This document shows, piece after piece, positions 33,267 to 42,601 of a DNA stretch of 64,000 nucleotides. A model generated the notes under the pieces. The model made no database searches and was not told the DNA's origin. It saw only the letters and a list, made by a program, of their open reading frames with translations. Every line of letters begins with the position of its first letter. Within the stretch, counting starts at the first letter, position 1. A program made the position numbers and the translations under genes. The DNA is from an uncultured Lachnospiraceae bacterium. Lineage in GTDB: Bacteria > Bacillota > Clostridia > Lachnospirales > Lachnospiraceae. The stretch lies in contig CATKXE010000004.1 in NCBI GenBank assembly GCA_949840465.1, positions 1 through 64,000 of the forward strand. The letters run 5' to 3'.

Positions 33267-34295
33267 TTAATCCGCTATTTTGACCATCACTTTTCCTTCC
33301 CTGCGGTACTCCGGTTTTATAAATACGTCTGCGATATCATCCAGCGGGACGATTTTTGTAATCAGGCTTTTCAGTTCAATGGCGCCGGATTCCAACACGC
33401 GAATCGCACGTTCAAAGGTATAGGGATTGATAAAGGAGGATGTGATCGTCAGCTCTTTTTTGAATACAACATCCGGTTTCAGAGGATAGGCTTCCTCCGG
33501 CGCAGCCAGGCCGAAATACATAACGGTCGCTCCCCTGCCCGCAAACCTGACCGCATCTGCCTGTGTACGGATATTGCCTACACACTCAATGACAACATCC
33601 ACATTTTCACAATAACCTGCCAGAACGGCTTCTACATCCTCTTTAATCGGGTCAATGGTTTTTGTAGCGCCAAGTTTCAGGGCAAGCTCCCGCTTCTCTT
33701 CCACCGGCTCGGACAGGATCACTCTCGATGCCCCCGCATTTTTCGCAAGCTGCATCATAATCATCCCGATAGGGCCTCCGCCCATGACAAGAACCGTACA
33801 TCCCGCCTTAATATTGCACAGGTCGATCCCATGGAGACAACAGGAGATTGGCTCCGCCATTGCCGCCTCCATGAAACTCAGACTATCAGAAAATTTATAC
33901 ACCTGTTTTTCACGCATGATTACATACTCCGCAAACCCGCCGTCAACCGTTGTTCCCACCCCAACGTTATTCGTACAGAAATGCTGCATTGCATTTTTAC
34001 AGAAATAGCACTCGCCGCACATGTCGTTGGGATCGCCGCTTACCCTGTCGCCCTCTTTTACCGCCGTCACTGCCGAACCCACTTTTGCCACGACCCCGGA
34101 AAACTCATGCCCGGGAATCAGCGGCGGATTGACCTCAAAAGAACCGCCGTCCCCGTTAAAGATGTGCATATCCGTGCCGCACACTCCACAATATTTTACC
34201 TGTATCATTACTTCATTCTCTTTTAACTCCCTTACAGGCACTTCCTCTACCCTCAGGTCACGGACTCCGTGATATACTGCTGCTTTCATACCCAT
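33267..34295 (-). CDS. Zinc-dependent medium-chain alcohol/polyol dehydrogenase
   Basis: 342 residues. Catalytic zinc ligands in KYCGVCGTDMHIF (Cys) and IPGHEFSG (His-Glu); structural zinc four-Cys loop CGECYFCKNAMQHFC; NAD(P)-binding Rossmann motif VLVMGGGPIGMIMMQLAK. It resembles the sorbitol/threonine/galactitol dehydrogenase branch and probably oxidises a polyol or sugar alcohol. It is the last gene of the ABC sugar operon, 141 bases after the permease, with an inverted repeat between them. Confidence 0.9.
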   Translation of the reverse strand: MGMKAAVYHGVRDLRVEEVPVRELKENEVMIQVKYCGVCGTDMHIFNGDGGSFEVNPPLIPGHEFSGVVAKVGSAVTAVKEGDRVSGDPNDMCGECYFCKNAMQHFCTNNVGVGTTVDGGFAEYVIMREKQVYKFSDSLSFMEAAMAEPISCCLHGIDLCNIKAGCTVLVMGGGPIGMIMMQLAKNAGASRVILSEPVEEKRELALKLGATKTIDPIKEDVEAVLAGYCENVDVVIECVGNIRTQADAVRFAGRGATVMYFGLAAPEEAYPLKPDVVFKKELTITSSFINPYTFERAIRVLESGAIELKSLITKIVPLDDIADVFIKPEYRREGKVMVKIAD

Positions 34296-34316
34296 GTCTC
34301 CTTATTTTTAGAAATA

Positions 34317-34389
34317 GCCGCCATGAAATAATCTTGATTTGGCGCTTACCTTCATCCTGCACGCAAATGCAAAATTATTTCATGGCAGC
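34317..34389 (-). repeat. Intercistronic inverted repeat between ABC permease and dehydrogenase
   Basis: GCCGCCATGAAATAAT (34317) and ATTATTTCATGGCAGC (34374) pair in 15 of 16 positions across a 41-base loop. It may lower readthrough into the dehydrogenase or protect the upstream mRNA. Confidence 0.5.
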
Positions 34390-34436
34390 TCCTGTCCTGC
34401 ATGGCAAATTAACTGCCTGCACTTGATTCCTTACAC

Positions 34437-35387
34437 TTAATTCGCCTGCTTTTTCTTCTGCAAACAGTCAAATCCAACGGCGAGGACAAGTACGATTCCC
34501 AGGACAATATCCTGAATCCAGGTGTTCAGGTTCATAAGCACCATACCATTCTGCAGAGCGCCGATGATAAAGGTTCCGGCTACCACTCCTGATATTTTTC
34601 CATAACCTCCGGATACAGACACACCGCCCAGAACCACGCAGGTAATCACCTTAAACTCATATCCAAGCCCTGCGTTTCCCATGCCGGAATTGGTACGGGA
34701 CAGAAGGACAAGCCCTGCCAGGCCTGCAAAAAATCCTGACAATGCAAAAACCAGATATTTTACTCTTCCCGTGCGGATGCCGGAAAGCCTTGCGGCCTCA
34801 ATATTTCCTCCTACCGCATAGAAATAGCGTCCAAAATATGTTTTGTTCAGAATAAACGCACCCAGTGCAAAACAGAGGATCATAATGATGACAGGCACTG
34901 GTATCGGGCCCACCTTGCCCTGCCCGAATACCTTAAAGACTTCCGTAAATCCATTGATCGGCTGCCCGTCACAGATAATCAGCGCAATTCCTGAAAACGC
35001 AGTCTGCGTTGCAAATGTGGCGATCAATGCCGGAATGCCGATCGTAGATACCATAAACCCATTCAGCAGGCCGATTGCCGTAGATGCCGCCAGTGTAATA
35101 ATAATCGCCACACCCATTGGCACTCCCATATTGACCATCAGATAGGAGCACAGGACATTCACAAATGTAATTATGGAACCGGTTGCAAGATCGATATCGC
35201 CCAACAGGATTACAAATGTCATACCTACAGAGGCGATGCCCCACACAGCTACCTGGCGCAGCATGATCAGCAGGTTGGACGGATTGATAAATCTTGGATT
35301 TGCAACTGTAAATGCCAGAACAAGTACAATAAACACAACCCAGATTGCCTGGCTTTTTATAATATTTGTCACTTTCTTTTCTTTCAT
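34437..35387 (-). CDS. Ribose-type ABC sugar permease
   Basis: 316 residues with 8-10 hydrophobic segments, RbsC/BPD_transp_2 family. Seen: NPRFINPSNLLIMLRQVAVWGIASVGMTFVIL in parts, GDIDLATGSIITFVN, GGNIEAARLSGIRTGRVKYLVF and VLGGVSVSGGYGKISG, the coupling region near the end. It works with the adjacent ATPase and binding lipoprotein to import a monosaccharide or polyol. The ATG overlaps the ATPase stop by 4 bases. Confidence 0.93.
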   Translation of the reverse strand: MKEKKVTNIIKSQAIWVVFIVLVLAFTVANPRFINPSNLLIMLRQVAVWGIASVGMTFVILLGDIDLATGSIITFVNVLCSYLMVNMGVPMGVAIIITLAASTAIGLLNGFMVSTIGIPALIATFATQTAFSGIALIICDGQPINGFTEVFKVFGQGKVGPIPVPVIIMILCFALGAFILNKTYFGRYFYAVGGNIEAARLSGIRTGRVKYLVFALSGFFAGLAGLVLLSRTNSGMGNAGLGYEFKVITCVVLGGVSVSGGYGKISGVVAGTFIIGALQNGMVLMNLNTWIQDIVLGIVLVLAVGFDCLQKKKQAN

Positions 35388-36898
35388 TGGATTTCCTCCT
35401 CTTTTGCCGCTGCGGATGCATACGTCATAATCGATTCCTGGGTGAACTCTTCTTTTGACAGTTCGCCTGTCACCTCGCCTTCCGCCAGTACAATGATCCT
35501 GTCAGACATGCCCATCAATTCTTCCATCTCGGAAGAAATCATAATGATTGACTTTCCTTCTTTTTCTACCAGATCATTCATCAGTTTATAAATCTCATAT
35601 TTCGCGCCTACGTCGATTCCCCTGGTAGGCTCGTCAAAGATGATCAGCTCGGATTTTGCTGCCATCCATCTTCCCAGGATGACCTTCTGCTGATTACCGC
35701 CGCTTAAGTTCTTAATAAGCTGGTGCAGATTCGGAGTTTTGATCGCCATGCTGTCCCGGTATTTTTCAGCGGTACTCATCTCCAGCTTTTCGTCAACCAC
35801 ACTGAGATGAGAATCCCTTTCGTAGATCGGCATATTGATATTGTTCTTGATTGAGATTCCCAGCATAGCGCCATGGCGCTTTCTGTCCTCCGGCACAAGC
35901 GCGATCCCAAGGTCGATCGCCTCTCTGGGACTCTTAGGTTCAATATCCCGGCCCTTATAGACCATCTGGCCGGACTTCTTCGGCACAGCTCCAAAAATCA
36001 TTTCTACCAGTTCCGTCCGCCCGGCGCCGACCAGTCCGCCCAGCCCGAGGATTTCACCCTTATGGAGCTTGAGGCTGATGTTCTTGTCGCCGTTTCCGGT
36101 CAGGTTTTTTAATTCCAGTATCACTTCATTCTCATCTATACAGTTCCCGCGCGGAGGATATGTCTCTGTCAGTTCACGTCCCACCATCAACTGGATCAGT
36201 TCTTCCACCTGGCTGTCCTTTGTGATCAGTGTCTTTACATATTCGCCGTCCCGGATTACAACGATCCGGTCGGAAAGGCGGTAGATTTCCTCCAGCCTGT
36301 GGGAAATATAGATGATGGAGACTCCCTGGCTTCTCAATAGCTCCACGACCTCAAACATGCTCTCTACCTCTGCACTGGTCAACGGTGCGGAAGGTTCGTC
36401 CATGATCAGGATTCTGGCATTTTGCTGGATTGCCTTGGCGATCTCCACCATCTGCTGGTATCCGACCGTCAGGTCTTTCATCAATGCTTTCGGGTTTATC
36501 CTGATATGCAACTGTTCAAAAGCCCTTGCCGCCTCGGCCTCCATTGCCTTTTTATCGACGATGATCCCTTTTCTGATCGGATGGCCGAGAAACAGATTCT
36601 CTGCTGCCGACAGTTCCTTTACATTATTAAATTCCTGATAAATAATCGCAATCCCATTTTCGGATGCAAGCTGGGGGGTCATGCTGGAAAATTCCTTTCC
36701 ATTCACAATAATCTTTCCGGAGGTCGGAATGACTGCTCCTGAACAGCACTTGATCAGGGTGGACTTTCCCGCGCCGTTTTCTCCGATCAGGGCAAGAATC
36801 TCCCCTGCCTTTAGTTCCAGCGTAACATCCTTCAACGCAACAACACCTGGATATTCTTTCCTGATATGCTGTAATTGCAATACATAATTTTCGCTCAT
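35384..36898 (-). CDS. Ribose/galactose-type ABC importer ATPase (two ABC domains)
   Basis: 504 residues, the RbsA/MglA class. First half: Walker A IGENGAGKST, signature-like VGYQQMVEIAKA, Walker B ILIMDEPSAPLT. Second half: degenerate Walker A GGLVGAGRTELVEM, intact signature LSGGNQQK, Walker B LIIFDEPTRGIDVG. This asymmetry is normal for the class. It energises sugar uptake with the permease at 34437 and the binding lipoprotein at 36914; the ATP-binding gene starts 15 bases after the lipoprotein stop. Confidence 0.95.
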   Translation of the reverse strand: MSENYVLQLQHIRKEYPGVVALKDVTLELKAGEILALIGENGAGKSTLIKCCSGAVIPTSGKIIVNGKEFSSMTPQLASENGIAIIYQEFNNVKELSAAENLFLGHPIRKGIIVDKKAMEAEAARAFEQLHIRINPKALMKDLTVGYQQMVEIAKAIQQNARILIMDEPSAPLTSAEVESMFEVVELLRSQGVSIIYISHRLEEIYRLSDRIVVIRDGEYVKTLITKDSQVEELIQLMVGRELTETYPPRGNCIDENEVILELKNLTGNGDKNISLKLHKGEILGLGGLVGAGRTELVEMIFGAVPKKSGQMVYKGRDIEPKSPREAIDLGIALVPEDRKRHGAMLGISIKNNINMPIYERDSHLSVVDEKLEMSTAEKYRDSMAIKTPNLHQLIKNLSGGNQQKVILGRWMAAKSELIIFDEPTRGIDVGAKYEIYKLMNDLVEKEGKSIIMISSEMEELMGMSDRIIVLAEGEVTGELSKEEFTQESIMTYASAAAKEEEIQ

Positions 36899-36913
36899 AT
36901 TTTTCTCCTGTGA

Positions 36914-37921
36914 TCACATTCCCTTTAGAATCTCATCAATGTTGTCTACAGTGATAGGCCCGATGATACGCACAATGTTTTTATCGGAAGAAAAATCTTC
37001 CCCGGACAGGATTCTCTCATACATCTCAAGACACGCCGTCGCCGTATCCAGATTCGAGCCTTCAAAACCTACGATCGCCCTGACAGCCTCGTCCCCTGAT
37101 TTCAGGGAATCTAACTGCTGCTGCGTAACGTCTGTGGTGATCACGCCGTAGTTTTCCGGAATGTTTCCTTTTCCAAATTCCGCAAGGAGCGCCTCGTTGG
37201 CTCCGATCATAGCCCCTGCGCCGACTCCTACAAATACATTCGCATCTGGATGTGCAGACATGACAGTCTCCACATTTGTCTGTGCCTCCGGCGCTTCCAG
37301 GCCGTCTACTTCCGCAATGATCTCATAGTTATCTTTGCAGTTCTCTTCCAGTCCCTTTTTAATTCCATCCGCCCGGTCTTTGAGCACTTTTGTGGAAGGA
37401 TACCCGATGACCGTAACCTGCGCTTTATTGTCTGATGTATAATGTTCATTGATAAATTCTGCCGCGGTCTTGCCGATTTCCTGTCCCAGCACTTCATTAT
37501 CCAGAATCCAGTTTGCAGTCGTATTCTCCATCGGGTCATCCCAGCACATCACCTTGATCCCGGCATCCAGCGCCTCCCCGCAGATACCTTCCACCGCCTG
37601 CGCATCGGCCGGATGAACCATGATCAGATCACATCCTGATGTAATGAAATTCTCAATCTGCCCTACCTGGGTGCCGGAGTTGTTTTCACAGTCAACCAGT
37701 GTATAATCCCAGCCCTTTTCCTCCAACAGCTCCTCCAACTTACTCATAACGCCCGCCCAATAAGCATTGGACAGGGACTGGATCGTAATCCCTACCTTGT
37801 AAGATTCCCCGTCTCCTGAACTGCCGCCCGAACTGCTGTCTGAGTTTCCGCCTGTACATCCCATCAGCATGGCTCCCACCATTGCAACGCTCACGATCAA
37901 TGCTAAAATCCTTTTCTTCAT
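36914..37921 (-). CDS. Sugar-binding lipoprotein of a ribose-type ABC importer
   Basis: 335 residues. Signal peptide with lipobox: KKRILALIVSVAMVGAMLMGC, the Cys at about 22 being lipidated, then a Gly/Ser-rich linker. Periplasmic-binding-protein type I fold (Peripla_BP_4): VGITIQSLSNAYWAGVMSKLEE, LIMVHPADAQAVEGICGEALDAGIKVMCWDDPM in parts, and GVITTDVTQQQLDSLKSG. AGGAGA before ATG 37921 sets the start, not the ORF-track 37978. It captures the operon's sugar or polyol; the ligand is not predictable by eye. Confidence 0.94.
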   Translation of the reverse strand: MKKRILALIVSVAMVGAMLMGCTGGNSDSSSGGSSGDGESYKVGITIQSLSNAYWAGVMSKLEELLEEKGWDYTLVDCENNSGTQVGQIENFITSGCDLIMVHPADAQAVEGICGEALDAGIKVMCWDDPMENTTANWILDNEVLGQEIGKTAAEFINEHYTSDNKAQVTVIGYPSTKVLKDRADGIKKGLEENCKDNYEIIAEVDGLEAPEAQTNVETVMSAHPDANVFVGVGAGAMIGANEALLAEFGKGNIPENYGVITTDVTQQQLDSLKSGDEAVRAIVGFEGSNLDTATACLEMYERILSGEDFSSDKNIVRIIGPITVDNIDEILKGM

Positions 37922-37981
37922 ACCTGTTTTCTCCTTATTGAATTGTCTTGAATCATTATAAATTGTTTCTGGCATCATTTT

Positions 37982-39577
37982 TTACCAGTCCATGGCTTCG
38001 ATGGCCGCCTTTTCAACCGCAAGCCCTGATTGATAACGTTTCATAAAAAGCTGAAATCCAGCCACATCCTTCGCATAAGGCGTCATGGTTTCTCCCGACA
38101 GTTCTTTAAAAATTCTGTTTTCCAGATAATCCTCCAGCTTTTCCCCCGGTTTCTTATCCGTCAGATAGGCCGCCAGCAATGCGATTCCCCATGCCCCGCC
38201 TTCACTTGCCGTGTCCATCACCGTAACCGGGGCATTGAATGCCGCTGCCAGATACCGCTGTCCGACGCCTTTCGTTTTAAAAAATCCTCCATGCCCCATA
38301 ACGCGGTCTATTTCTACCTTCTCATCCTCTTTCAGAATATCCAGCCCCAGTTTCACGGCGCCAAGGGACGTATAAAGATGAACCTTCATAAAATTGGCAA
38401 GGTTAAATTTACTTTCAGGAGTCCGCAGGAACGCAAGCCTGCCTTCGTTGATCATCGTGATATTTTCTCCTGAATAATAACCATAGGCCAGAAGCCCGCC
38501 GCAGATTGGGTCGCCTTTCAGAGATTGTGTGTACAACTTTTCAAACAGCTCCCCGGGTTCTGTATGTATCCCCATCAACTCCGCAAATTCCCCAAACAGC
38601 CCTACCCAGGCATTCAGATCCGAGGTCCCGTTATTTGCATGGGACATGGCGCAGGGAAATCCTGTGGGCGTGGTAACCATATCGATCTCGCGGTACACTC
38701 TGCCAAGCTTCCTTTCCAATACAATCATGGCAAATGTGCTGGTGCCTGCCGAAACATTTCCTGTACGGGGAGCAACCGAATTGGTTGCCGTCATCCCGGT
38801 TCCGGCATCCCCTTCCGGCGGGCAAAGCGGGATTCCCGGCTTTAAGCTGCCTGTCTCGTCAAGGAAAGCCGCGCCCTCCTGTGTCAGCGCTCCGGCATTC
38901 TCTCCGGCCACGAGCACCTCCGGGAAAATATCTTTCAATTTCCAGGAAAACCCGTAAGGTTCTATCAGCCTGTTAAATTTTTCTACCATGGACGCATCGT
39001 AATCACATGTATCCGAATCAATCGGGAACATTCCGGATGCGTCGCCAATGCCGATCGCTTTTCGTCCCGTCAGTTTCCAGTGGATGTATGCGCTTAAAGT
39101 TCCTACATAATCCAGATTTATCACATGCTCTTCTCCGTCGAGAATCCTCTGGTACAGGTGGGCCACACTCCAGCGAAGCGGTATATTAAAATGAAACAGT
39201 TCTGTCAGCTCGTCCGCCGCCTGCTGTGTATTTGTATTTCTCCAGGTCTGGAAGGGAGCGATCTGATTTCCGTCCTTATCCAGCGCCATGTAGCCGTGCA
39301 TCATAGCGCTGACACCAATGGCGCCGTATGTTTCCGGGACAACACCGTATGTTTTTTTTACATTTTCCCTCAAAGAGCTGTAACAATTCCGTATCCCTGC
39401 GTGGATCTCTTCCAGACTATAGGTCCAGATATTGTCAATGAAAGAATTTTCCCAGTCGTGGATGCCCACCGCAAGGACCTGTCCCTGGAAATCCACCAGC
39501 ACTCCTTTGATCCTGGTAGAGCCAAGTTCAATTCCCAGCGCTGTTTTTCCACTTATAATTGCTTCTTTTTTCTCCAT
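37982..39577 (-). CDS. FGGY-family carbohydrate kinase
   Basis: 531 residues. N-terminal phosphate loop ALGIELGSTRIKGVLVD, mid-domain SAMMHGYMALD, and C-terminal ATPase half with GTSTFAM and GHGGFFKTKGVGQRYLAAAF. The family phosphorylates pentuloses, hexuloses, polyols or erythritol-like sugars; the length and LYQRILDGEEH region look like the xylulose/ribulokinase size class but the sugar is not assignable. The ORF-track GTG at 39589 is rejected for ATG 39577 with GAGGAG 5 bases ahead. It lies between the SDR gene and the transporter, so the imported sugar is probably oxidised or reduced by the SDR and then phosphorylated here. Confidence 0.9.
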   Translation of the reverse strand: MEKKEAIISGKTALGIELGSTRIKGVLVDFQGQVLAVGIHDWENSFIDNIWTYSLEEIHAGIRNCYSSLRENVKKTYGVVPETYGAIGVSAMMHGYMALDKDGNQIAPFQTWRNTNTQQAADELTELFHFNIPLRWSVAHLYQRILDGEEHVINLDYVGTLSAYIHWKLTGRKAIGIGDASGMFPIDSDTCDYDASMVEKFNRLIEPYGFSWKLKDIFPEVLVAGENAGALTQEGAAFLDETGSLKPGIPLCPPEGDAGTGMTATNSVAPRTGNVSAGTSTFAMIVLERKLGRVYREIDMVTTPTGFPCAMSHANNGTSDLNAWVGLFGEFAELMGIHTEPGELFEKLYTQSLKGDPICGGLLAYGYYSGENITMINEGRLAFLRTPESKFNLANFMKVHLYTSLGAVKLGLDILKEDEKVEIDRVMGHGGFFKTKGVGQRYLAAAFNAPVTVMDTASEGGAWGIALLAAYLTDKKPGEKLEDYLENRIFKELSGETMTPYAKDVAGFQLFMKRYQSGLAVEKAAIEAMDW

Positions 39578-39601
39578 GTTTCTCCTCACTCTCCGCTTCT
39601 T

Positions 39602-40378
39602 TTAGAAACAGGTAAACGCTCCGTCAATGATGAAATCAGATCCTGTCGTAAAGGTGCTGGTGTCGCCTGCCAGATATACACAGACTGACTGCAATTCCTC
39701 CGGCGTGCCCATTCTTCCAAGAGGAGCCATCTCATTCCATTTTTCAATCAGAGGGATTAATGTCGGAGAATTTAAAGTCAGTTCTGTCCCAATATATCCC
39801 GGGCTGATGCTGTTGACGCGGACTCCCCGCTTTGCCCATTCAATGGCAAGGGATTTGGTGAGCTGGATCACGCCTGCCTTGGAAGCATTGTATGCGCACT
39901 GCGGCTGCGGCACATTGACAATGTGGGCGGACATGGAAGCCGTATTGATGATAGAACCGCCGCCATGTGCCAACATGTATTTTCCCGCCGCTATATCTGT
40001 CAGAAAAATACCGTTCAGGTTAATGTTGATCACCTTACTCCACTGCTCATATGTCATTTCTTCAGCCGGCGCATTAATACAGATCCCCGCATTGTTATGG
40101 CAGAAATCCAGGCCCCCTAATTCACTCACGACCTGCGCCACCATCGCATCCACCTGTTCCGGATCCGTACAGTCTGTGCTGATCGCAATAACCTTCCTGC
40201 CTGTCTTCCCGGCAAGCTCTGCCGCGGTCTTTTCTGCCTCTGCAAAGTCCAAATCGACAATCGCCACATCGGCGCCTGCCTCTGCAAATGCTGTTGCCGT
40301 GCTTTTTCCAATCCCCCTGGCTGCTCCTGTTACAAATCCTTTTTTTCCGTCCAGTCTCATTTTTTCAATAATTCCCAT
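39602..40378 (-). CDS. Short-chain dehydrogenase/reductase, first gene of the sugar operon
   Basis: 258 residues. TGAARGIGKSTATAF is the NAD(P) motif, NNAG at about 93, and catalytic Ser plus YNASKAG. C-terminal GTPEELQSVCVYLAGDTSTFTTGSDFIIDGAFT is typical of sugar/polyol SDRs. It heads the unit SDR - FGGY kinase - binding protein - ATPase - permease - MDR dehydrogenase. AAAGGAGAA precedes the ATG. Its promoter contains an operator palindrome also found upstream of the HAD gene, linking both to the ROK regulator. Confidence 0.92.
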   Translation of the reverse strand: MGIIEKMRLDGKKGFVTGAARGIGKSTATAFAEAGADVAIVDLDFAEAEKTAAELAGKTGRKVIAISTDCTDPEQVDAMVAQVVSELGGLDFCHNNAGICINAPAEEMTYEQWSKVININLNGIFLTDIAAGKYMLAHGGGSIINTASMSAHIVNVPQPQCAYNASKAGVIQLTKSLAIEWAKRGVRVNSISPGYIGTELTLNSPTLIPLIEKWNEMAPLGRMGTPEELQSVCVYLAGDTSTFTTGSDFIIDGAFTCF

Positions 40379-40403
40379 GACGTTCTCCTTTCTTTAATTT
40401 GAT

Positions 40404-40463
40404 TTTGTAAAATGATTTATCAAATTATGATTACATAATAATCCTCATTTTTCAAGAAGTCAA
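40404..40463 (-). promoter_or_regulatory. Promoter and ROK-type operator of the sugar operon
   Basis: Minus strand: TTGACT (40458-40463), 17-base spacer, TATTAT (40435-40440). Just downstream is TTTGTAAAATGATTTATCAAA (written in two parts: TTTGTAAAATG and ATTTATCAAA; 40404-40424), a near-palindrome. The same layout with the same -35 and -10 is at 42602-42661. Confidence 0.8.
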
Positions 40464-40589
40464 CATGTAATAATTCACAACATTTTTATTTCAAAATCAT
40501 GCAACATGCACAATAGCTTTTTCAAAAGAATCCATGTTATAATATATATTTACAAAATCAATTTACAATTCTGGAGATAGAATTACAGC

Positions 40590-41726
40590 ATGAGAAAAAG
40601 CATAACTCCCAATCTGATCAAACAAAATAACCGAAGCCTGATCTATCATTATATTTATAAAAATAAAAAGGTTTCCCAGCAGGATATTTCCTATGACCTG
40701 CGCCTGAGCCGCCCTACTGTCACCACGAACCTGACTGCCATGGAGCAGGAAGGCCTGATTAAAAAAAACGGCCAGATCGATACCGAATTTGTCGGAAGGA
40801 AGGCGGCCGCCTATTCCATTGTGGCCGGATACCGTATGGGCATCGGGGTGGAAATTTTAAAAAATGAAGTAAAAATGATCGCTGTGGATCTGTATGGTGA
40901 AGAAATTGACCGGATGGCCTGTGAGATTGACTATGAATATAAAGAATCTTATTTTAAAGCTGTCTGTGAGAAAATACTGGAATTTAAAGACTCGCTTGGC
41001 GGCTCAGACGGGCAGCTTCTGGGAATCGGTTTCGCCATGCAGGGGCTGGTCTCACCAGACAGAAAGTCTGTACTCTATGGCAAGATCATGGACTGTACCG
41101 GGCTTTCCACCCGGGAATTTACCCGGTATCTTCCCTATCCCTGTTCCTTTATCCACGATGCATACAGTGCGGCATTCTCCGAAATATGGGTGTCCCCGGG
41201 GCTTACGGACGCATTTTATCTTTCCCTGAGCAAACATCTCGGCGCTGCTATCATTTCCAGGGGGGAGATTCTGGCAGGGAAGCACGGCCACAGTTCTACA
41301 ATAGAACATATCCAGATGGATTCCGACGGGGAGCTTTGCTACTGCGGCAAGCGCGGATGTCTGGAAACACTCTGTTCTTTAAACGTACTTCTCAGGGAAC
41401 AGGAAACTTTAGATGCATTTTTTGAAAAAGTACGGAATGGGGAGCCGGCTTTTTTAAGCCGATGGAATCTGTTTCTCACAAACCTTGCCAGAGCAATTAA
41501 TCTGCTCCACCTGATCTACGATACCGATTTTATCCTTGGGGGTTATCTCGCCCCATACCTGTGTGATGGAGATATCTCGTTTTTGTATAAACGGATTCAG
41601 GATCTGACGCCCTTTACTGAGACACAGGATTTTATCCGGATCAGCAAGATGCCCAGGCATAACATTACGATCGGAGCCGCGCTCCCTTATATCCAGGAGT
41701 TCCTAAACGGGATGGACGGCCAATAA
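40590..41726 (+). CDS. ROK-family transcriptional regulator
   Basis: 378 residues. N-terminal winged HTH (about 15-75): NNRSLIYHYIYKNKKVSQQDIS, LRLSRPTVTTNLTAMEQEGLI. Then the sugar-kinase-like ROK domain with ILAGKHGHSSTIEHIQ and the zinc-type Cys cluster CYCGKRGCLETLCS. XylR/NagC-type members repress until a sugar ligand binds. It is divergent from the ABC sugar operon; TATAAT at 40538 and a TTTACAAAATCAATTTACAA motif in its own leader suggest autoregulation. GGAGATAG stands before the ATG at wide spacing. Confidence 0.9.
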   Translation: MRKSITPNLIKQNNRSLIYHYIYKNKKVSQQDISYDLRLSRPTVTTNLTAMEQEGLIKKNGQIDTEFVGRKAAAYSIVAGYRMGIGVEILKNEVKMIAVDLYGEEIDRMACEIDYEYKESYFKAVCEKILEFKDSLGGSDGQLLGIGFAMQGLVSPDRKSVLYGKIMDCTGLSTREFTRYLPYPCSFIHDAYSAAFSEIWVSPGLTDAFYLSLSKHLGAAIISRGEILAGKHGHSSTIEHIQMDSDGELCYCGKRGCLETLCSLNVLLREQETLDAFFEKVRNGEPAFLSRWNLFLTNLARAINLLHLIYDTDFILGGYLAPYLCDGDISFLYKRIQDLTPFTETQDFIRISKMPRHNITIGAALPYIQEFLNGMDGQ

Positions 41727-41729
41727 TAA

Positions 41730-41775
41730 GGAACCGTATGTAAGCAGCTACAGCCGGCTGTTTTCGTACGGTTCC
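41730..41775 (+). terminator. Hairpin after the ROK gene
   Basis: GGAACCGTA and TACGGTTCC pair perfectly over 9 bp across 28 bases that contain a second CAGCTACAGCCGGCTG helix. T tract is poor. The GGAACCGTATG opening resembles the ends of the family C repeat. Confidence 0.5.
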
Positions 41776-41791
41776 CTGTATTCTGCAGTTC

Positions 41792-41925
41792 TTAAGCAGT
41801 TACAGCTGTTTTATATTCTTCCAGAATTTTCATAAACTCCTGTACATTATGTTCTGCATTTTCCGGAAAAGCAGAACCGGCTATCAGAATCTTTGCTCCT
41901 GCATCCGGGAACTCCCATCCACCTC
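41792..41925 (-). pseudogene. C-terminal fragment resembling a ribulose-phosphate 3-epimerase
   Basis: In a frame other than the HAD gene, the minus strand reads GGWEFPDAGAKILIAGSAFPENAEH and ends KILEEYKTAVTA before TAA at 41792. The GAxILIAGSAxF pattern is the last beta strand and phosphate loop of ribulose-/allulose-phosphate 3-epimerases. Only about 43 codons remain and they overlap the HAD C-terminus. Probably a deletion fused the two genes. Confidence 0.5.
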
Positions 41926-42566
41926 TCTTTTATCTCTTCCTCCGCCTGCAGAAGGTCAGAGTATACTTCGGTACAATATGGCCGTATGTCAAAAGATGCT
42001 TCCACCAGATCAGGAATCATAATGGTCATACATCCGGCTGCATGTCCTGCTTTTATTCCGTTTTCGCTGTCCTCAAACACAAAGCATTCCCCCGGCGCGC
42101 ATCCAATCCGTTCTGCGGCACGAAGAAAAATATCCGGCGACGGTTTCCCGCGTCTGACCTCTGCACCGCTGACAACAGCAGAAAAATATCCGCGTATGCC
42201 CGCTGTTTCCAGATTTGATTCAATCTGTTCTGCCGCGCTGCTGCTTGCTACTGCCATCCTGATGCCACTTTTACGGAAAAATTCTAATATTTCATGTACT
42301 CCCTTCTTCACAGGTACATAAACAGACAGCTTATCTCTGACCCGTCCCATGCATTCCTCCATAATTTCGTGCGCATCGTTTACCTGATAACAGGTTTCGA
42401 TAACACGGCACATATATACCCCGTTTGTGCCGGATATCGCCTTTGGAAAGTCTCCGCCCAACTCGATCCCCCTCTCCCTGGCTATCTCCTGCCATGTCTG
42501 CTGATAAATGCGCTCCGTGTCAAAAAGCAGCCCGTCCATGTCAAAAATCGCGCCTTTACATTTCAT
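41847..42566 (-). CDS. HAD-family phosphatase (beta-phosphoglucomutase-like)
   Basis: 239 residues, class with a four-helix cap. Motif I DMDGLLFDTE (nucleophile Asp), motif II VASSSAAE, motif III Lys in VRRGKPSPD, motif IV EDSENGIKAGHAAG. It dephosphorylates or isomerises a small sugar phosphate. The genuine part ends about LLQAEEEIKER; the last 22 residues (WMGVPGCRSKDSDS...) are read out of frame through the epimerase remnant, so the natural C-terminus is lost or altered. Its promoter duplicates that of the ABC sugar operon and it is probably part of the ROK regulon. Confidence 0.88.
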   Translation of the reverse strand: MKCKGAIFDMDGLLFDTERIYQQTWQEIARERGIELGGDFPKAISGTNGVYMCRVIETCYQVNDAHEIMEECMGRVRDKLSVYVPVKKGVHEILEFFRKSGIRMAVASSSAAEQIESNLETAGIRGYFSAVVSGAEVRRGKPSPDIFLRAAERIGCAPGECFVFEDSENGIKAGHAAGCMTIMIPDLVEASFDIRPYCTEVYSDLLQAEEEIKERWMGVPGCRSKDSDSRFCFSGKCRT

Positions 42567-42601
42567 CTGCCTGATTCCCCTTTCTAAATTTCGCTTTTTA
42601 T

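Noticed and set aside
33066-34226. 386-residue plus-strand ORF
   Set aside because: It is antisense to the zinc dehydrogenase and starts in the terminator repeat.
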